Shown: positions 23,875-34,806 of the stretch, piece after piece
How the letters are laid out: each line of letters begins with the position of its first letter
Position numbering within the stretch: the stretch's first letter is position 1
Assembly (NCBI GenBank): GCA_037178975.1
Contig: JASJZH010000004.1
Span: 8,990,001 to 9,054,000, forward strand
Length of the DNA stretch: 64,000 nucleotides
Source: Oscheius tipulae
Taxonomy: Eukaryota > Nematoda > Chromadorea > Rhabditida > Rhabditidae
Reading direction: 5' to 3'
The notes under the pieces: generated by a model
The model's database searches: none
The model's input: only the letters and a program-made list of their open reading frames with translations
What the model was told of the DNA's origin: nothing
Position numbers and translations under genes: made by a program

Positions 23875-26800
23875 CTAATGCCAAGATTTTCTGGTTTTTT
23901 GACTCTTCTTTTTGTGATGTTTCGACTTGGAAGAGCTCTTCGCTCCGCCAGACGAATTGTGCATTCCGTCCAGCCAACCTTTGCTAATATTCACATTGAG
24001 GACGCGATTTGTCTGCTCCTGACGAACAGACAGCATTTCCAGTTTCTACAATTGGGTTTTCAACTATAGTTTGTACGAATACCTGAATTTCCTGCAGCAG
24101 CGATCCACAATTCTTCATGTTTTTGAGGTCCTCGAGCATTTGATAGATTTCACTGATTGATCTGTTACTGTAAGAAGAGCTTCCATGACCCTCGAGGATT
24201 TTGACCTAGACATCTAGAGTTACTATGTTGTGTTACAGTTGCACCTGTTGCTCGTATTCATCCCTATACTTTTGCAGCTGTTGAAGCATTTTGTTTGACC
24301 CTCCCTGGCTTACTTTGGCATTCTGTAAACCTTATTATCAGTAAGCACCGGATTTCGTCGGTATATGATCACTTTGTGCGCTGGCAAATAGCTTATTTTA
24401 CGAGCTGATAGAAATATTATGAGCGGGAGTTTGGTCAGCAGTGGAGTCTTATCTCTGCAAAAAGATCTTGCTCAATTTTGAAGCAACTACCGGGGGACCA
24501 AACCTCTTCACGGATCAGATGCTCCACGTACTCCTTGTAGACATCGTTGTAGGGGATGATTGAGTTCCTTTTGAGGAAGGCAGCAAACTCAATGCAATGA
24601 GAGCTGATCTTTTTGGATTCGCGCTCTAGATCCTGCTTTCTCTTCTTTTCGGCATCGATGAATAGCTGGGCAGTCTTGACTTTGTCGTCATTGTTCTTGA
24701 TACTGTCCTGGACAGATGGATCGACTACCTGGAAAGGAAGTAATTTGCGAGTAGAAAACAAACTAACATTTTTCACAATTCTTTGTAGCTCGTAGCGGAT
24801 ATGCAAGTGAGTGGTCCAATCGCAATGGCACACAGAACAGCGGTCAATATGGGCTCCACAGCCAAAGCAGGCACAGCTTTTTATCTGCGGATTCGGAACA
24901 ACGCCAGTCTATAGTTACAATCATTTGACTATAGAAGATACCACAGACCTGTACCCCAGTTAGTCCGCACATATGATGGCATTTTTGCTTATAATAAGCC
25001 TCCCACATATCGGCTCCAAGTTTGACTAACTCGATGCATTTATCCGAGGTGCAGACCGTTGTAGGGTAGTCAACTTCCTTGGTTATGAGACTAACCTTAA
25101 TACAAAAGTTTGTGTGTTAGATGATATTCCTACTTGTTCAACTTGCAACTGTGCTGTTGCCAGGCTCTTCCCCTGTTTCAGAAGATCTTCAACTTCCTTG
25201 ACCTTATCATCGATCAGCTGCGCATTGGTCATGAGACTCTTGGCAATCTCTGCTAGTGGTCTTGCCATGGCCAGGATAACCGCACGAATGTTATTAATAC
25301 TTAAAGTATCCTCTGTTTTATGTGACTTCAGGGTAGAAATTTTCTTGAAGAGTCGGAACGTCTCGTTGACTGTAGTTTTCCAACTATCGTCAAAGTTTTC
25401 AATGTCCTTCTGTTCAAATTGTGCTCCGCTTTTCCAAGCTGACAAAAATCGAAAACTTTCGTTGTCGAAGCAGAAGACCGTATCACTGAGAAATCATGTT
25501 CGGTTTGCTATAAAAAAAAAACGTACTGCTGCAAAGGAATTCTAATTCCTCGCGCTTCGTGGAGCTGATCTAAATGATCAGTAAGTGCTGGCAGTGTATC
25601 TCCAGGTTTATACAGCGTCTGTCGAGCATTGGTGAAGCAGAAAAGTATGTTCTTGCTGGCAGAGGAGTGAAGATGGGTCAGCAGCTCGTTAATGCAAAAA
25701 CGGAGCGTTACTGTTAACCTTGCATTGTTTGGCTTCAGTAGAATCAAGATAGCGTGGATTTCTCTAAAAATTATTTTCGTGCACTAATCTATGATTTCTA
25801 CTTGTAGTCGGCAATGAACTGTAAAATTTTGGCAAAGTTCTCCTTCTCTTGGGACAGTCCACGCACGTCTCCTACCCCGGGAGTATCAATAATACGAATC
25901 CGTTTTCGATTCTCCGAGGTTCCCCATTCAAATTGATATGCTTTCGGAGACTGAGTTGAAGACTCTCCGTCTTGCACATCCTCATTTTCACCTTCATCGT
26001 AGTCAGCAGTAACTGTCGGCTCGCACTCTATTCTCATTCTGTTGTACTGAAAAACAAGGATAAAACAACGCATTATCACTCACATCTTCGTCCATGTGAA
26101 TAAATCTGCTCTTGATCAAAATTTCCACACCTTTTTTCTTAGCCTCGTACATGTTTGAATGTTTCAAGTAGTTGCCCAGGCCATTGATGAAAGTCGACTT
26201 GCCCACGCCTGTTTCTCCAAGAATAAGAATGTTAAGGCATTCGGGAAATCTGTAAAATTTATTATACATGGCAGTATTGTTCCGCAGGTAAGCAGTTACG
26301 TGTAACAAAAAGTACACAGCCTGAAGGTTTGGCACGAGTTCAGCATACTTTGCGAAAAATTCCGGTGTGATGCTTGGTACCCAATCTGGATCACTGTCCT
26401 CCTCCTCTTCATCATCGTCTTCTTCTGTTTCCTCATCTGTTGAGTCAAAAGGCGATTTGTCTATCGGCGGCCTGTGTACCTTTCTGCCAGGGCCCGGGGC
26501 GCTGAAGTTTATGTATAATCAAATTCATAAATAGACTGTATCAGTGTAACTTAAAATTTACTCACTGAGACTTCACTTTTGACATTTTCGACTGGTTGAT
26601 GTCCAGCTTTCCTCCCTGGAACACTTTATATCGGCTATAAAGTAGGAATCTCTTACTATGATTTTTTGAACGATGGAGGAATCTTTTGCATAGTATTCCT
26701 TGAAAGCTCGATATAGGTCTTGTACTTCCTTAGACTCCAAGACCATAAGTTTGTCCAGAGGTGGAAAGATTCCCTTGATGATATAGTGCTGTGCAAGTTT

Positions 26801-27051
26801 TACCGTTGTGTTAGGCAGACGAGACAGGAAATTCACGTCTACTAACGGCTTAAATAAGACCTTCTAAATTTTTGGAAACACGAACCAACCTCATTGTTGA
26901 GAAACTTTTCCGCGAGGCGTACGATTTCACTGCTGATTCCATAATCACTTAAGTGTTCAAGCTTCTCTCCAATAGTCATGTCATCGTCGTCAAGAACGAC
27001 CTCGATGAGAGTTCGCGACTTAGCAGGAACATGTTTCAAGAAGTCGTCCAT
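23875..27051 (-). CDS. Large P-loop GTPase, cluster member C
   Basis: Paralog of A, B and D. Exons (minus) begin 26890-27051 and 26658-26863, each one N-terminal module (MDDFLKHVPAKSRTLIEVVL; VNFLSRLPNTTVKLAQHYII). An acidic linker exon follows (DSTDEETEEDDDEEEEDSD). The P-loop LNILILGETGVGKSTFINGL lies in about 26084-26249, G3 DTPGVGD in 25802-26046, and FCFTNARQT in 25527-25763. Next is a large exon 25134-25485 (FCFDNESFRFLSAWK, LSINNIRAVILAMARPLAE). Then come Cys/His exons (CTSDKC, CHHMC, CVCHCDW-like CSVCHCDWTTHLHIRYE), a coiled coil, and a Ser/Lys-rich tail ending KKSQKTRKSWH. The segment between the linker and P-loop exons (26250-26327) is in frame and could be exon or a GC-donor intron. 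Divergent from gene D. Confidence 0.82.
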
Positions 27052-27278
27052 CTTCAATCAAAGTTTTGGTTTGAAAAAGTCGGTGAAAGTTGTGCGAAGG
27101 GACGGAATAGAGTCGAGAGCGGCCTTATCACTATAATAAAAAAAGCGAACTTTTCTCACTGCTCTTCGTCTTATCTGAGAGTCTTTCCACCCAGTTTGCC
27201 TTCCCAATATTCATTTGTTCTCATCGGGCAGAAGTTTTTTTTTGTTTTTATCTATCTCTTCAACAATTTTCAGAGATA
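27052..27278. promoter_or_regulatory. Shared divergent promoter region between GTPases C and D
   Basis: Only 227 bp lie between the ATG of gene C (minus, 27051) and the ATG of gene D (plus, 27279). A pyrimidine-rich run followed by TTTTCAG at about 27265-27272, just before the D start, looks like a trans-splice acceptor. The arrangement suggests co-regulation; the sequence alone does not identify a factor site. Confidence 0.5.
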
Positions 27279-30200
27279 ATGGAAGCATTCATTAACAGTT
27301 TGCCTCAAGACAAAAGAAGCACTGTCCAACTTATTCTTGCGCCGGGTCTCGAAGAAGATCGCTATCGCGATTCAATTGCTTCATACTTAGGAGACGATTA
27401 CGTGCCGCTGTATGATCGAGCTCGACGGATTGAACTTCAGCGCCCCGGGCCCTGGCGGCCAGATACGTTTCGTCTTGATAACTTTACTAACCGTGGAGGT
27501 TTTCAACAGCGGCTACTAGCAACAGCCGAACAACCGTCTCCAATGAAAAACGACAAATTGGTAGGAACAGCGACTACTCCTGTAGCAGAACATTTGCCGA
27601 CGGAGAATTCAAAAACGCCAACCGATCGAGAATCGATCCGCGGCTTTGAGAGCTTAATCGCAAATAGGTGCGATAAATTTAAGAATATTCGTGATACACA
27701 TCTTCGCCTCAACCCCCCAATGGGCGGACCTTCTCTCCCACCCATTGTACAAGAACGACGATCGCCTGTTTACATCGATAAATTGAATTTAGTAAGGAAT
27801 TATCGACACGAACAGACATCAAAGATGGAAGAGGCTATGGCATGCAAACCACAACAGCCAATACCTCCTTCTTTCCTTTTGCAGTTGACAGGGGATAAAC
27901 TTAAATTGGCCGAGTATTTTATCACTCACAAGAATATGCTACTGATCCGAAGCTTGTTGTTGAGCGAGGAGGAATCTCTACAGCACTCTTTTGAAGAGTG
28001 GTTTCAAAAACAACCAGACTACGTAAGTTTACTTTGCAATTTTGAAAGTCACGCTTTAATATATCTCTACTAAAATAATTTTCAGGAAGAAAAGATACCA
28101 CAAACTCCGATCAAAAAAGTTACACTGGAAGATGTCTTGGGATTGATTGGAACGGAACAGAAAATAACATTGGCTACTGTTCTCATCAGATCAAAGTTGT
28201 GGAGTCTTCTCGACCGCGTATTGAAGGATGAGTCAGAGGAAGTCCATTCGGCGCTGCAAAAATGGAGAGAAAGAAACCCGGTATGGTGATTGACAAAAAA
28301 TACAATACCAAATGTTTAGAGCCTGACTAACGATGCATCACCACGTTCAAGGAACAGGACTGTCGACTCAGGACATGAGTAAGTTTTTTTTATAATAGAA
28401 CAAAAGTATAACAATTTTAGCTCCTCTGGCAGTTTGACAAATGATTGCACGGAGTCGGACTGCGTAAGTGACGACTACGACTCTGACGAGGATCCAACCA
28501 CCTGGACACCGACCACGATGCAAAACTTCATTGATAAGCGAGTTTTATTCTTTTGAAAACGCGACAACAATCTCCAGATTTCCTGATTGCATCAATATTC
28601 TCATTCTTGGCGAGACTGGTGTGGGCAAGTCTACCTTCATAAACGGCCTCGCAAACTACTTGAGGTTCAACAACATTTTTGAAGCGAAGGACAAGGTGGA
28701 AATTCTCATCAAGGCCCATTTTTCACACAGCGATCAGGATGTGAGGCTAATCTGCAACCGGTAATTACCTGTTTTAGTACAATCAACGAAAAATCGAATG
28801 TGAGCCGACAATTGATATGGAGCATGTACAGAATGAAAACACGGCTGATGGGCAGTCGTCGACACAGGTTAAGAACTTGCAAATTAATTTAACTTCTTTC
28901 AGAACCCTAGATCATACTTGCTTTCTTGGGGACCGCCCGGAACGAACAAGCGTATTCGCATCATTGATACTCCTGGAGTAGGCGATACTCGTGGTGTGGA
29001 CGAGGAGAAAAAGAACTTTGCCAAAATTCTGAATTATATAGCCAATTTCAAGTTAGGTTCTTATAGCATTAGTTATTAAAAATTTAGGGAATTGCATGCA
29101 ATTTGCATCTTGATGAAACCAAATGAGAGCAAGCTAACTCTGACCTTCCGTTACTGCATCAACGAGTTGCTTACCCACCTTCACGTTTCTGCAAGCAAGA
29201 ACATCCTTTTCTGCTTCACCAATGCAAGACAGACGCTTTACCAACCCGGTGACACGCTGCCAACTCTAACTGTCCACTTGGAAAAACTCCAAGAAGAGCG
29301 CAGGATACAGATTCCTTTGAACAAGTTAGTTGATTTCCAGATATTATAAATAGTTTCATTGCAGGTCAACTCTATACTTCTTTGATAACGAAAGTTTCCG
29401 TTGTCTTTGTGCATGGCGCGAGGGCGTAAACTTTACCGGCAATGAAATGAACGGCTTCAATTCAAGCTGGCAAACTACTGTCAGAGAAACATTCAGGTGA
29501 TTTTAAGAATCAGTGTCAAACCAAAGTTTGTTCAGACTGTTCAAGAGAATCGCCGCCTTACCAGTGCATAATGTAAACGAAACAATCAGCGTGAATAATG
29601 TCCGCTCCATGGTGATGGCCTTGACAGGTCCTCTAGCTAAAATTTCAAAGAACCAAATTCTCAATTTACAACTCATAAATGCGAAAATTCAAGAAGTAGA
29701 AGATTGCATGAAAGAAGGCAAGGATTTGAATGGAAAACTTGTTGTGGACATGGTCAGAATTTTAAGTAGTTGCGGTAAAGTTTCAGGTTGAACTGGTTCC
29801 CCAAGAACTCGACCATCCTGTAACTGTTTGCACTTCTCCTTCGTGCGTGGAACTTAAGGCGCTGAGCAACCATCCGAATGCCCCTGTTGAAATCGTTTAC
29901 AAAGACCCACCATGTCATAGTCCTTGCGCCCTACATGGGGTGCAAGTTAGTGACCAGTTTACAGCTTCGATAACCTTTTTTTAGACTGAATTATGTCCCA
30001 ATCCTGCTCTGCAAGAGTGCTACATCTTTCAAACTCCTGACAAAAAGTGCAAGAAGTGTCATTGTTCTTGGGAGAATCATATCCATATTCGATACAAGCT
30101 AGAACCTATCATGCGACAGGTCAGTCATAAGAATGCAACCACAGTTTAACAATCTACATAGATACGTTTCGCCTCCCTAGCTTTTACAAAGTTGAAAGTT

Positions 30201-31060
30201 GCCTCATGGAGCGCGCAGAGACAATATGGGATGATATATAACCGACCTTACCTGTATTTTTGCTCATAACACAGCTTATATGTTTCAGATCAAAGATCCG
30301 GCTGTGTACGAAAGTTTGAAAAGCTGCTCCGACAAGCGCGAAGCAGCTGAAATTTTTCTGGCCGATGCTAATAAGAAAGTGAGTGCATTGTACCTTATAT
30401 CCTGAGACAAACATATGTTTAGAAATATCAGTTGGAGAAGGAGGCAGAGATGGTCAACAAACATTGCGTTGAATTTACAACGTACCTGAAGCAGAACTCG
30501 TTGATGACCTACAACGACGCCTACAAGGAGTATGTGGACAACCAGATTAAAGAAGCCGTTAGACTGTCCAATGTAAGAAAATACAAATCTACTTTTCAGA
30601 AAATGGTTGTTGAGGAAGGAGGTTCAGCTGACGTGATGAAGAAGTTGGAAGAACATCGGGATCAGTACACTGCTCAGGTTGCAACGTTTACCTTTGCCGA
30701 AAATAACTTTTTTTGCAGATTGAAGTCATAGAAAAGCAGAACTCTTCAGAACGATCGGCCAAGTCCACTGAACAGGTTTATGCAATGATCGACAATCTGA
30801 AGAAGCTAGAAAAGGCTGGTCCAATATTGAAAGAAGTTGAAGTAAGTGAGCTGTGCGATCGATACAGCAACTTGTAGAAACTCCAACTGATCAGCATCGA
30901 AAAGGAGCAGAAGGAGCAAGCCGTAGTAGTAAGACTAGAAGGAGGCTGGTTCGCTCAGACACTTGCCAACACAACGAAATATGTGACAGAAGGCGTCCGA
31001 TCGGTCAAAAAGGGAATGAAAAACCTTTTGGGACTGAACGGGAAACGGAAGAACAAATAA
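27279..31060 (+). CDS. Large P-loop GTPase, cluster member D (1004 residues)
   Basis: Best-resolved member: 17 exons sum to 3015 nt, 1004 residues. Exons 27279-28022, 28086-28280, 28320-28378, 28421-28541, 28578-28740, 28778-28867, 28903-29051, 29088-29324, 29365-29496, 29536-29752, 29787-29945, 29995-30119, 30289-30378, 30423-30572, 30600-30677, 30719-30841, 30878-31060. Domains: module copies at residues about 1-50 (MEAFINSLPQDKRSTVQLIL), 205-248 and 255-310; an acidic linker; P-loop ILILGETGVGKSTFINGL (28578-28740); DTPGVGDTRG (28903-29051); FCFTNARQT (29088-29324); FFDNESFRCLCAWREG; ISVNNVRSMVMALTGPL; Cys/His segment CTSPSC, CHSPC, CKKCHCSWENHIHIRYK; coiled coil; basic tail LLGLNGKRKNK. 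AATAAA at about 31074. No membrane segment or signal peptide, so probably cytosolic. Confidence 0.86.
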
Positions 31061-31512
31061 GATACGCACGAAAAATAAATATGTCCGAAAACTTGCGTTT
31101 GAATAAAAGGTAACTTTTTTTATCAAATTTTATGGTTAGGTCAAAAATGAGCATTTTGAATCCGTTCCCTCTGATGTATTTTTTTAGTGTAAGCCGTTCC
31201 GATTTGTTTTTTTATTCGAAAGCAAATGAATTCGTTTTTCGTTGTTTGTACTCTCCAGATGCTTTCTAATGGACACTTCTTCGATCGTACAGAACGAACC
31301 AAGCTTCAAGAGTTCGCTGTTTCAAAGTTCACCATCTGTTGTTTCTCCGACTCTTCTTCTTTTACTTCTTCTCATCAAGAAGAAACTGTTCCTCACGTCA
31401 ATAGGCTCCCAATTGGGAGGCGTACATTCCCGTGATCATTTCTTTCTCTGTCCGAGTTGTCTCATATAAACATCCTCAAACCTATCCCGACTTTTCCTGG
31501 TAGTAACAAGCA
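31061..31512. other. Intergenic before srt copy 4
   Basis: 452 bp between the stop of GTPase D and the srt copy 4 start. Short overlapping ORFs only. It contains the 3' end signal of gene D and presumably the srt promoter. Confidence 0.5.
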
Positions 31513-33336
31513 ATGGAAAAGTACATCCTCTATGGTCTCTCTGCCCAAAACATACCAAACTACGACTGCAGGTGCTTAATTTTTCTTTTTTGGAAATATG
31601 ATACCGTATTCTAGTGTCATGCACCGAACAAAAGAAGAATGGTACAACTTTGGTGACGTCAACATTCCTCTCGGAATTGCTTTCATCATTTTTGGTGTAA
31701 TAATTCATGTGAGGCTTTCAGTTGTTGTGAAATACAAATTTAGTCCCTATACATGGTGAACATGGCGGCGATGTGGCGCATTCGCGGCAAGAATTCCTGC
31801 TATATGATCATGCTCCTTCTTGGTAAGCATATTTTTATGAAAACTATTCAATGTTTAGGTTTCTACGACATCATCAACATTTTCTTCAGTTCTATACTGT
31901 CAGGAACTTTTTGGCTTCTTGGAGCGTCCTACTGTACTCATCCAGATTTGATGTATATATCTGGCTCGTTGACCCTTGGTAAGCTCGAATTTAATACTTT
32001 TTGAGTAGTTTTCTGTAAGTTATTATCAGACTCAATAGAAAGTTTTCAATTAATACAGATAAGCTGTATTAATTGAAAACAGCAGATAAATCGAATGCAC
32101 TGTCCATTACTTACTAACCGAACAGAAATACCCAAATCATTAACTTTCAACCTCATTAATTGTGCATATAAAGAGGCTTTTTTGTTGTCAAAGTTTGCTT
32201 CAAACATCAACTGATTATACGGTATGCCACGCTAAGGCGTTGACGGACACATAATGTGGCTCATCAAAGTGCTCTTGTCTATCTGAGAGCTCCAAGAATC
32301 GGAACAGAGCCTCTCGTACAGACCAAAAATCTTTCCTAACAATGGCAAGTACTGCTAGGCAAGAATGCAACAAAATGCGCAAAAGAACTTCATGTTCTCA
32401 AGAAAACCCGTAAGCCAGAATGTGCCAATCTAAAGAGAGCTTTAAAGGCTCCAATGAATTGAAGTTGAAACACACATCCTTGAAGACTTTGTCTTAATTT
32501 TACATTTCTTCTTTCTTAGCTGGCTGGTGCTGTGCCAGTCTGTGCTGTCTGATCCTCGTACTCAATCGTCTCTGTGATCTTTGGAATCCAACTCTTCACA
32601 AAGCAGTATGTTTGCGTAGTTCATAGACGGAGCTTTTTCTCTGTTCAGCTTTTTGATGGCTGGATGATTTGGTTCTGGATGAGCGTCACGATTGTTTATG
32701 GGCTTTACTTTGTCTTTTACACCACCCCCGTCCTGTTCAACTCAAAACTGGGCACGTGGTTTCTGTGTCCATTCATACAAGGAACTTCCGAGGAAATTAC
32801 TCTTGTTAGTGGGATGAGTAACGCAAAAAGAGACTGTTTAGTTCTACAACTTCTCTCACTCGTTCAACAACATGTGTGTGGTTTTCGGGACGTGTATACT
32901 GTACGTTGTGCTGATTTTGGTGCTGGGACATAAGTATGGACTGAATGGAATAAACAACATCAACAAGTTCCGGAGATCGGTGAGGGCCTGTCTCAGTCTA
33001 TTACAATCAAGAATCGATTCAGATCATCCTCCAAAGCATACTCATCTGTCTCGCCTCTCAAATTACTGCATCCCTTTACGTCTACGCTCAGTTCTTCCTC
33101 ATACCATCTTGGTTAGTCCTAGTGGCTCACTTCCTCTGGCAATTCGCTAACGGTATTGAGTTTAGTTACAACTGATGTATCACCTTTTAGGAATCCCCGT
33201 TGTTATCTACCTCACACTCAATCGGACAATCAGAAATGAGGTGAAAAGGATGTTAGGAATTGGAAGAGACGTCCAAGTTTCCGTCTCGAATTCGAATCAT
33301 GGACCTCCGACTCTTCCAAGCAGGAATCAGGAGTAA
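31513..33336 (+). CDS. Serpentine receptor class T (SRT) chemoreceptor, copy 4
   Basis: Seven-transmembrane chemoreceptor. Exons 31513-31571, 31615-31708, 31744-31822, 31859-31978, 32520-32605, 32649-32804, 32842-32979, 33023-33152, 33191-33336; 1008 nt, 335 residues. The first eight exon lengths (59, 94, 79, 120, 86, 156, 138, 130) equal those of copy 2 exactly. Starts MEKYILYGLSAQNIPNYDC. Blocks YCTHPDLMY, LILVLNRLCDLW, TTPVLFNSKLGTWFLCPFI, IILQSILICLAS, GIPVVIYLTLNRTIR. The most divergent of the four (AGWCCASLCC in place of GWCGLCLGC). Intron 4 (31979-32519) is long and holds a perfect hairpin. AATAAA at about 33357. Confidence 0.93.
32042..32080. repeat. Perfect 17-bp hairpin in an srt intron
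   Basis: GTTTTCAATTAATACAG at 32042-32058 is followed by a 5-base loop and its exact reverse complement at 32064-32080. It lies in the 541-nt intron 4 of srt copy 4. Confidence 0.8.
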
Positions 33337-33658
33337 AACAATCAAATACAGGCGAAATAAATGAAATCACATTCCCCTGTTACTATTTCATTTGCGGTTC
33401 CTCTTCCTCCCGAGGCCGACAAGACACGCACTATAGCGGAGATAATGCCATTAACTACATGTTTGTTCTCTTCTCCCAACACGGGGGCCGACTGTGACCG
33501 CTGCAGCTAGTATCTGGCGCAACTGGTTACTCTAAGATAAGACGTCCCGGGTCGGACTATATAAGGATGTCTGCCCGGGGAATTAGCATCAGCCAACAAT
33601 CAGTTCTTCTCTTCTCTTCATCTCTTCTAAGGAATTTCTATTTACCCTTTTCCAGGTA
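33337..33658 (+). promoter_or_regulatory. Collagen upstream region with TATA box and splice-leader-like acceptor
   Basis: Between srt copy 4 and the collagen. CTATATAAGG at about 33558 is a good TATA box about 100 bp before the start codon. TTTACCCTTTTTCCAG at about 33640-33655 ends three bases before the ATG at 33659 and has the form of a trans-splice (spliced leader) acceptor. Confidence 0.5.
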
Positions 33659-34589
33659 ATGGATCTCGACGCTCGCATCAAGGCTTACCGCTTTGTGGCC
33701 TACTCGGCTGTCACCTTCTCGGTGGTGGCTGTAGTCTCGGTCTTCATCACCCTGCCCATGGTCTACAGCTATGTGCACCAGGTCAAGAGGACCGTCCACA
33801 GCGAGGTCAACTTCTGCAAGGTGGGTACTACCAGTACTCTGGAAGATACAGATTTAGGGATCCGCTAAAGACATCTGGACCGAAGTCCACACTCTCAAGG
33901 ACGCTCCCGCCAACCGTACTGCCCGTCAGGCCTACAACACCGGCTCTGTTCAGGGAGGCGGAGGAGGAGGAAGCTGCGCCGGTTGCTGCCAGCCCGGACC
34001 TGCTGGTCCTGCTGGAGCTGCTGGAAAGCCTGGACGCCCCGGAAAGCCCGGAGCTCCTGGTATGCCCGGTAACCCTGGTCGTGGAGGCAGCGCTCCCTGT
34101 GAGCCTACAACTCCTCCTCCTTGCCAGCCCTGCCCTGCTGGACCCCCCGGCCCCGCTGGAGCTCCTGGAGCTCCTGGAGCCCCTGGACCTGACGGACAGC
34201 CAGGAACTGGCGGCGGAGCTGGACAGCCCGGACCTCCTGGACCTGCTGGAGCCCCTGGAGCCCCTGGAAACGACGGAGCTCCCGGACAGCCTGGAGCCCC
34301 CGGACAACCCGGAGCTTCCGAGCACGGAGGAGCTGGCGCTCCTGGCCCTCAGGGACCTCCTGGCCCCGCTGGACCGGCCGGACCCGACGGACAGCCCGGA
34401 TCTGGAGGAGCTGGAGCCCCTGGACCCAAGGGACCCCCTGGACCAGCTGGAAAGCCTGGAGCCGACGGAAATCCTGGAGCTCCTGGAAACCCCGGACAGT
34501 CTGGAGGAGCCGGAGAGAAGGGAATCTGCCCCAAGTACTGCGCCATCGATGGTGGAGTTTTCTTCGAGGACGGAACCCGCAGACGTTAG
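33659..34589 (+). CDS. Cuticle collagen
   Basis: Structural protein of the nematode exoskeleton, secreted by hypodermis. Two exons, 33659-33820 and 33858-34589; 894 nt, 297 residues. N-terminal signal-anchor domain ([20 protein letters not shown], then [18 protein letters not shown]) as in the col family, a Cys cluster ([10 protein letters not shown]), a short Gly-X-Y block, a Cys-containing interruption ([14 protein letters not shown]), then long Gly-X-Y runs rich in GAPGAPG and GPPGPAG, and a terminal [18 protein letters not shown]. Codon use is strongly biased to C-ending and GGA codons, typical of highly expressed nematode genes and unlike its neighbours. The long plus- and minus-strand ORFs in other frames here are shadows of the GC-rich repeats. 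Confidence 0.96.
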
Positions 34590-34806
34590 ATACAGTGCAG
34601 TCGATAGCAATAAATATTGCTCCTGTCATTTTTGTTTATTTTTCACAAAATCGGTCAATGATACAATTTATATTTTGTCTCACTTCACATTCCATGCTCT
34701 GCTCAGGGATTCAAAGTGCTCGTCAGGCGACTCTGTCATGACCAGATCTTTTCCATTCAAGTCTTGCACGGCTTAAATAATTGAACCCTTAAAGTCATCA
34801 TCGACA

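Noticed and set aside
32200-32519. Possible small gene (TATA-like box, ATG followed by STARQECNK, faintly like a histone tail) inside srt copy 4 intron 4
   Set aside because: Frames are broken and the resemblance to histone H3 or H4 is too weak to support.
33828-34776. Long ORFs on both strands over the collagen (Ser/Arg/Gly-rich on minus, Leu/Glu/Pro-rich on plus)
   Set aside because: They are shadow frames of the Gly-X-Y repeats; the collagen frame with its intron and Cys pattern explains the region.
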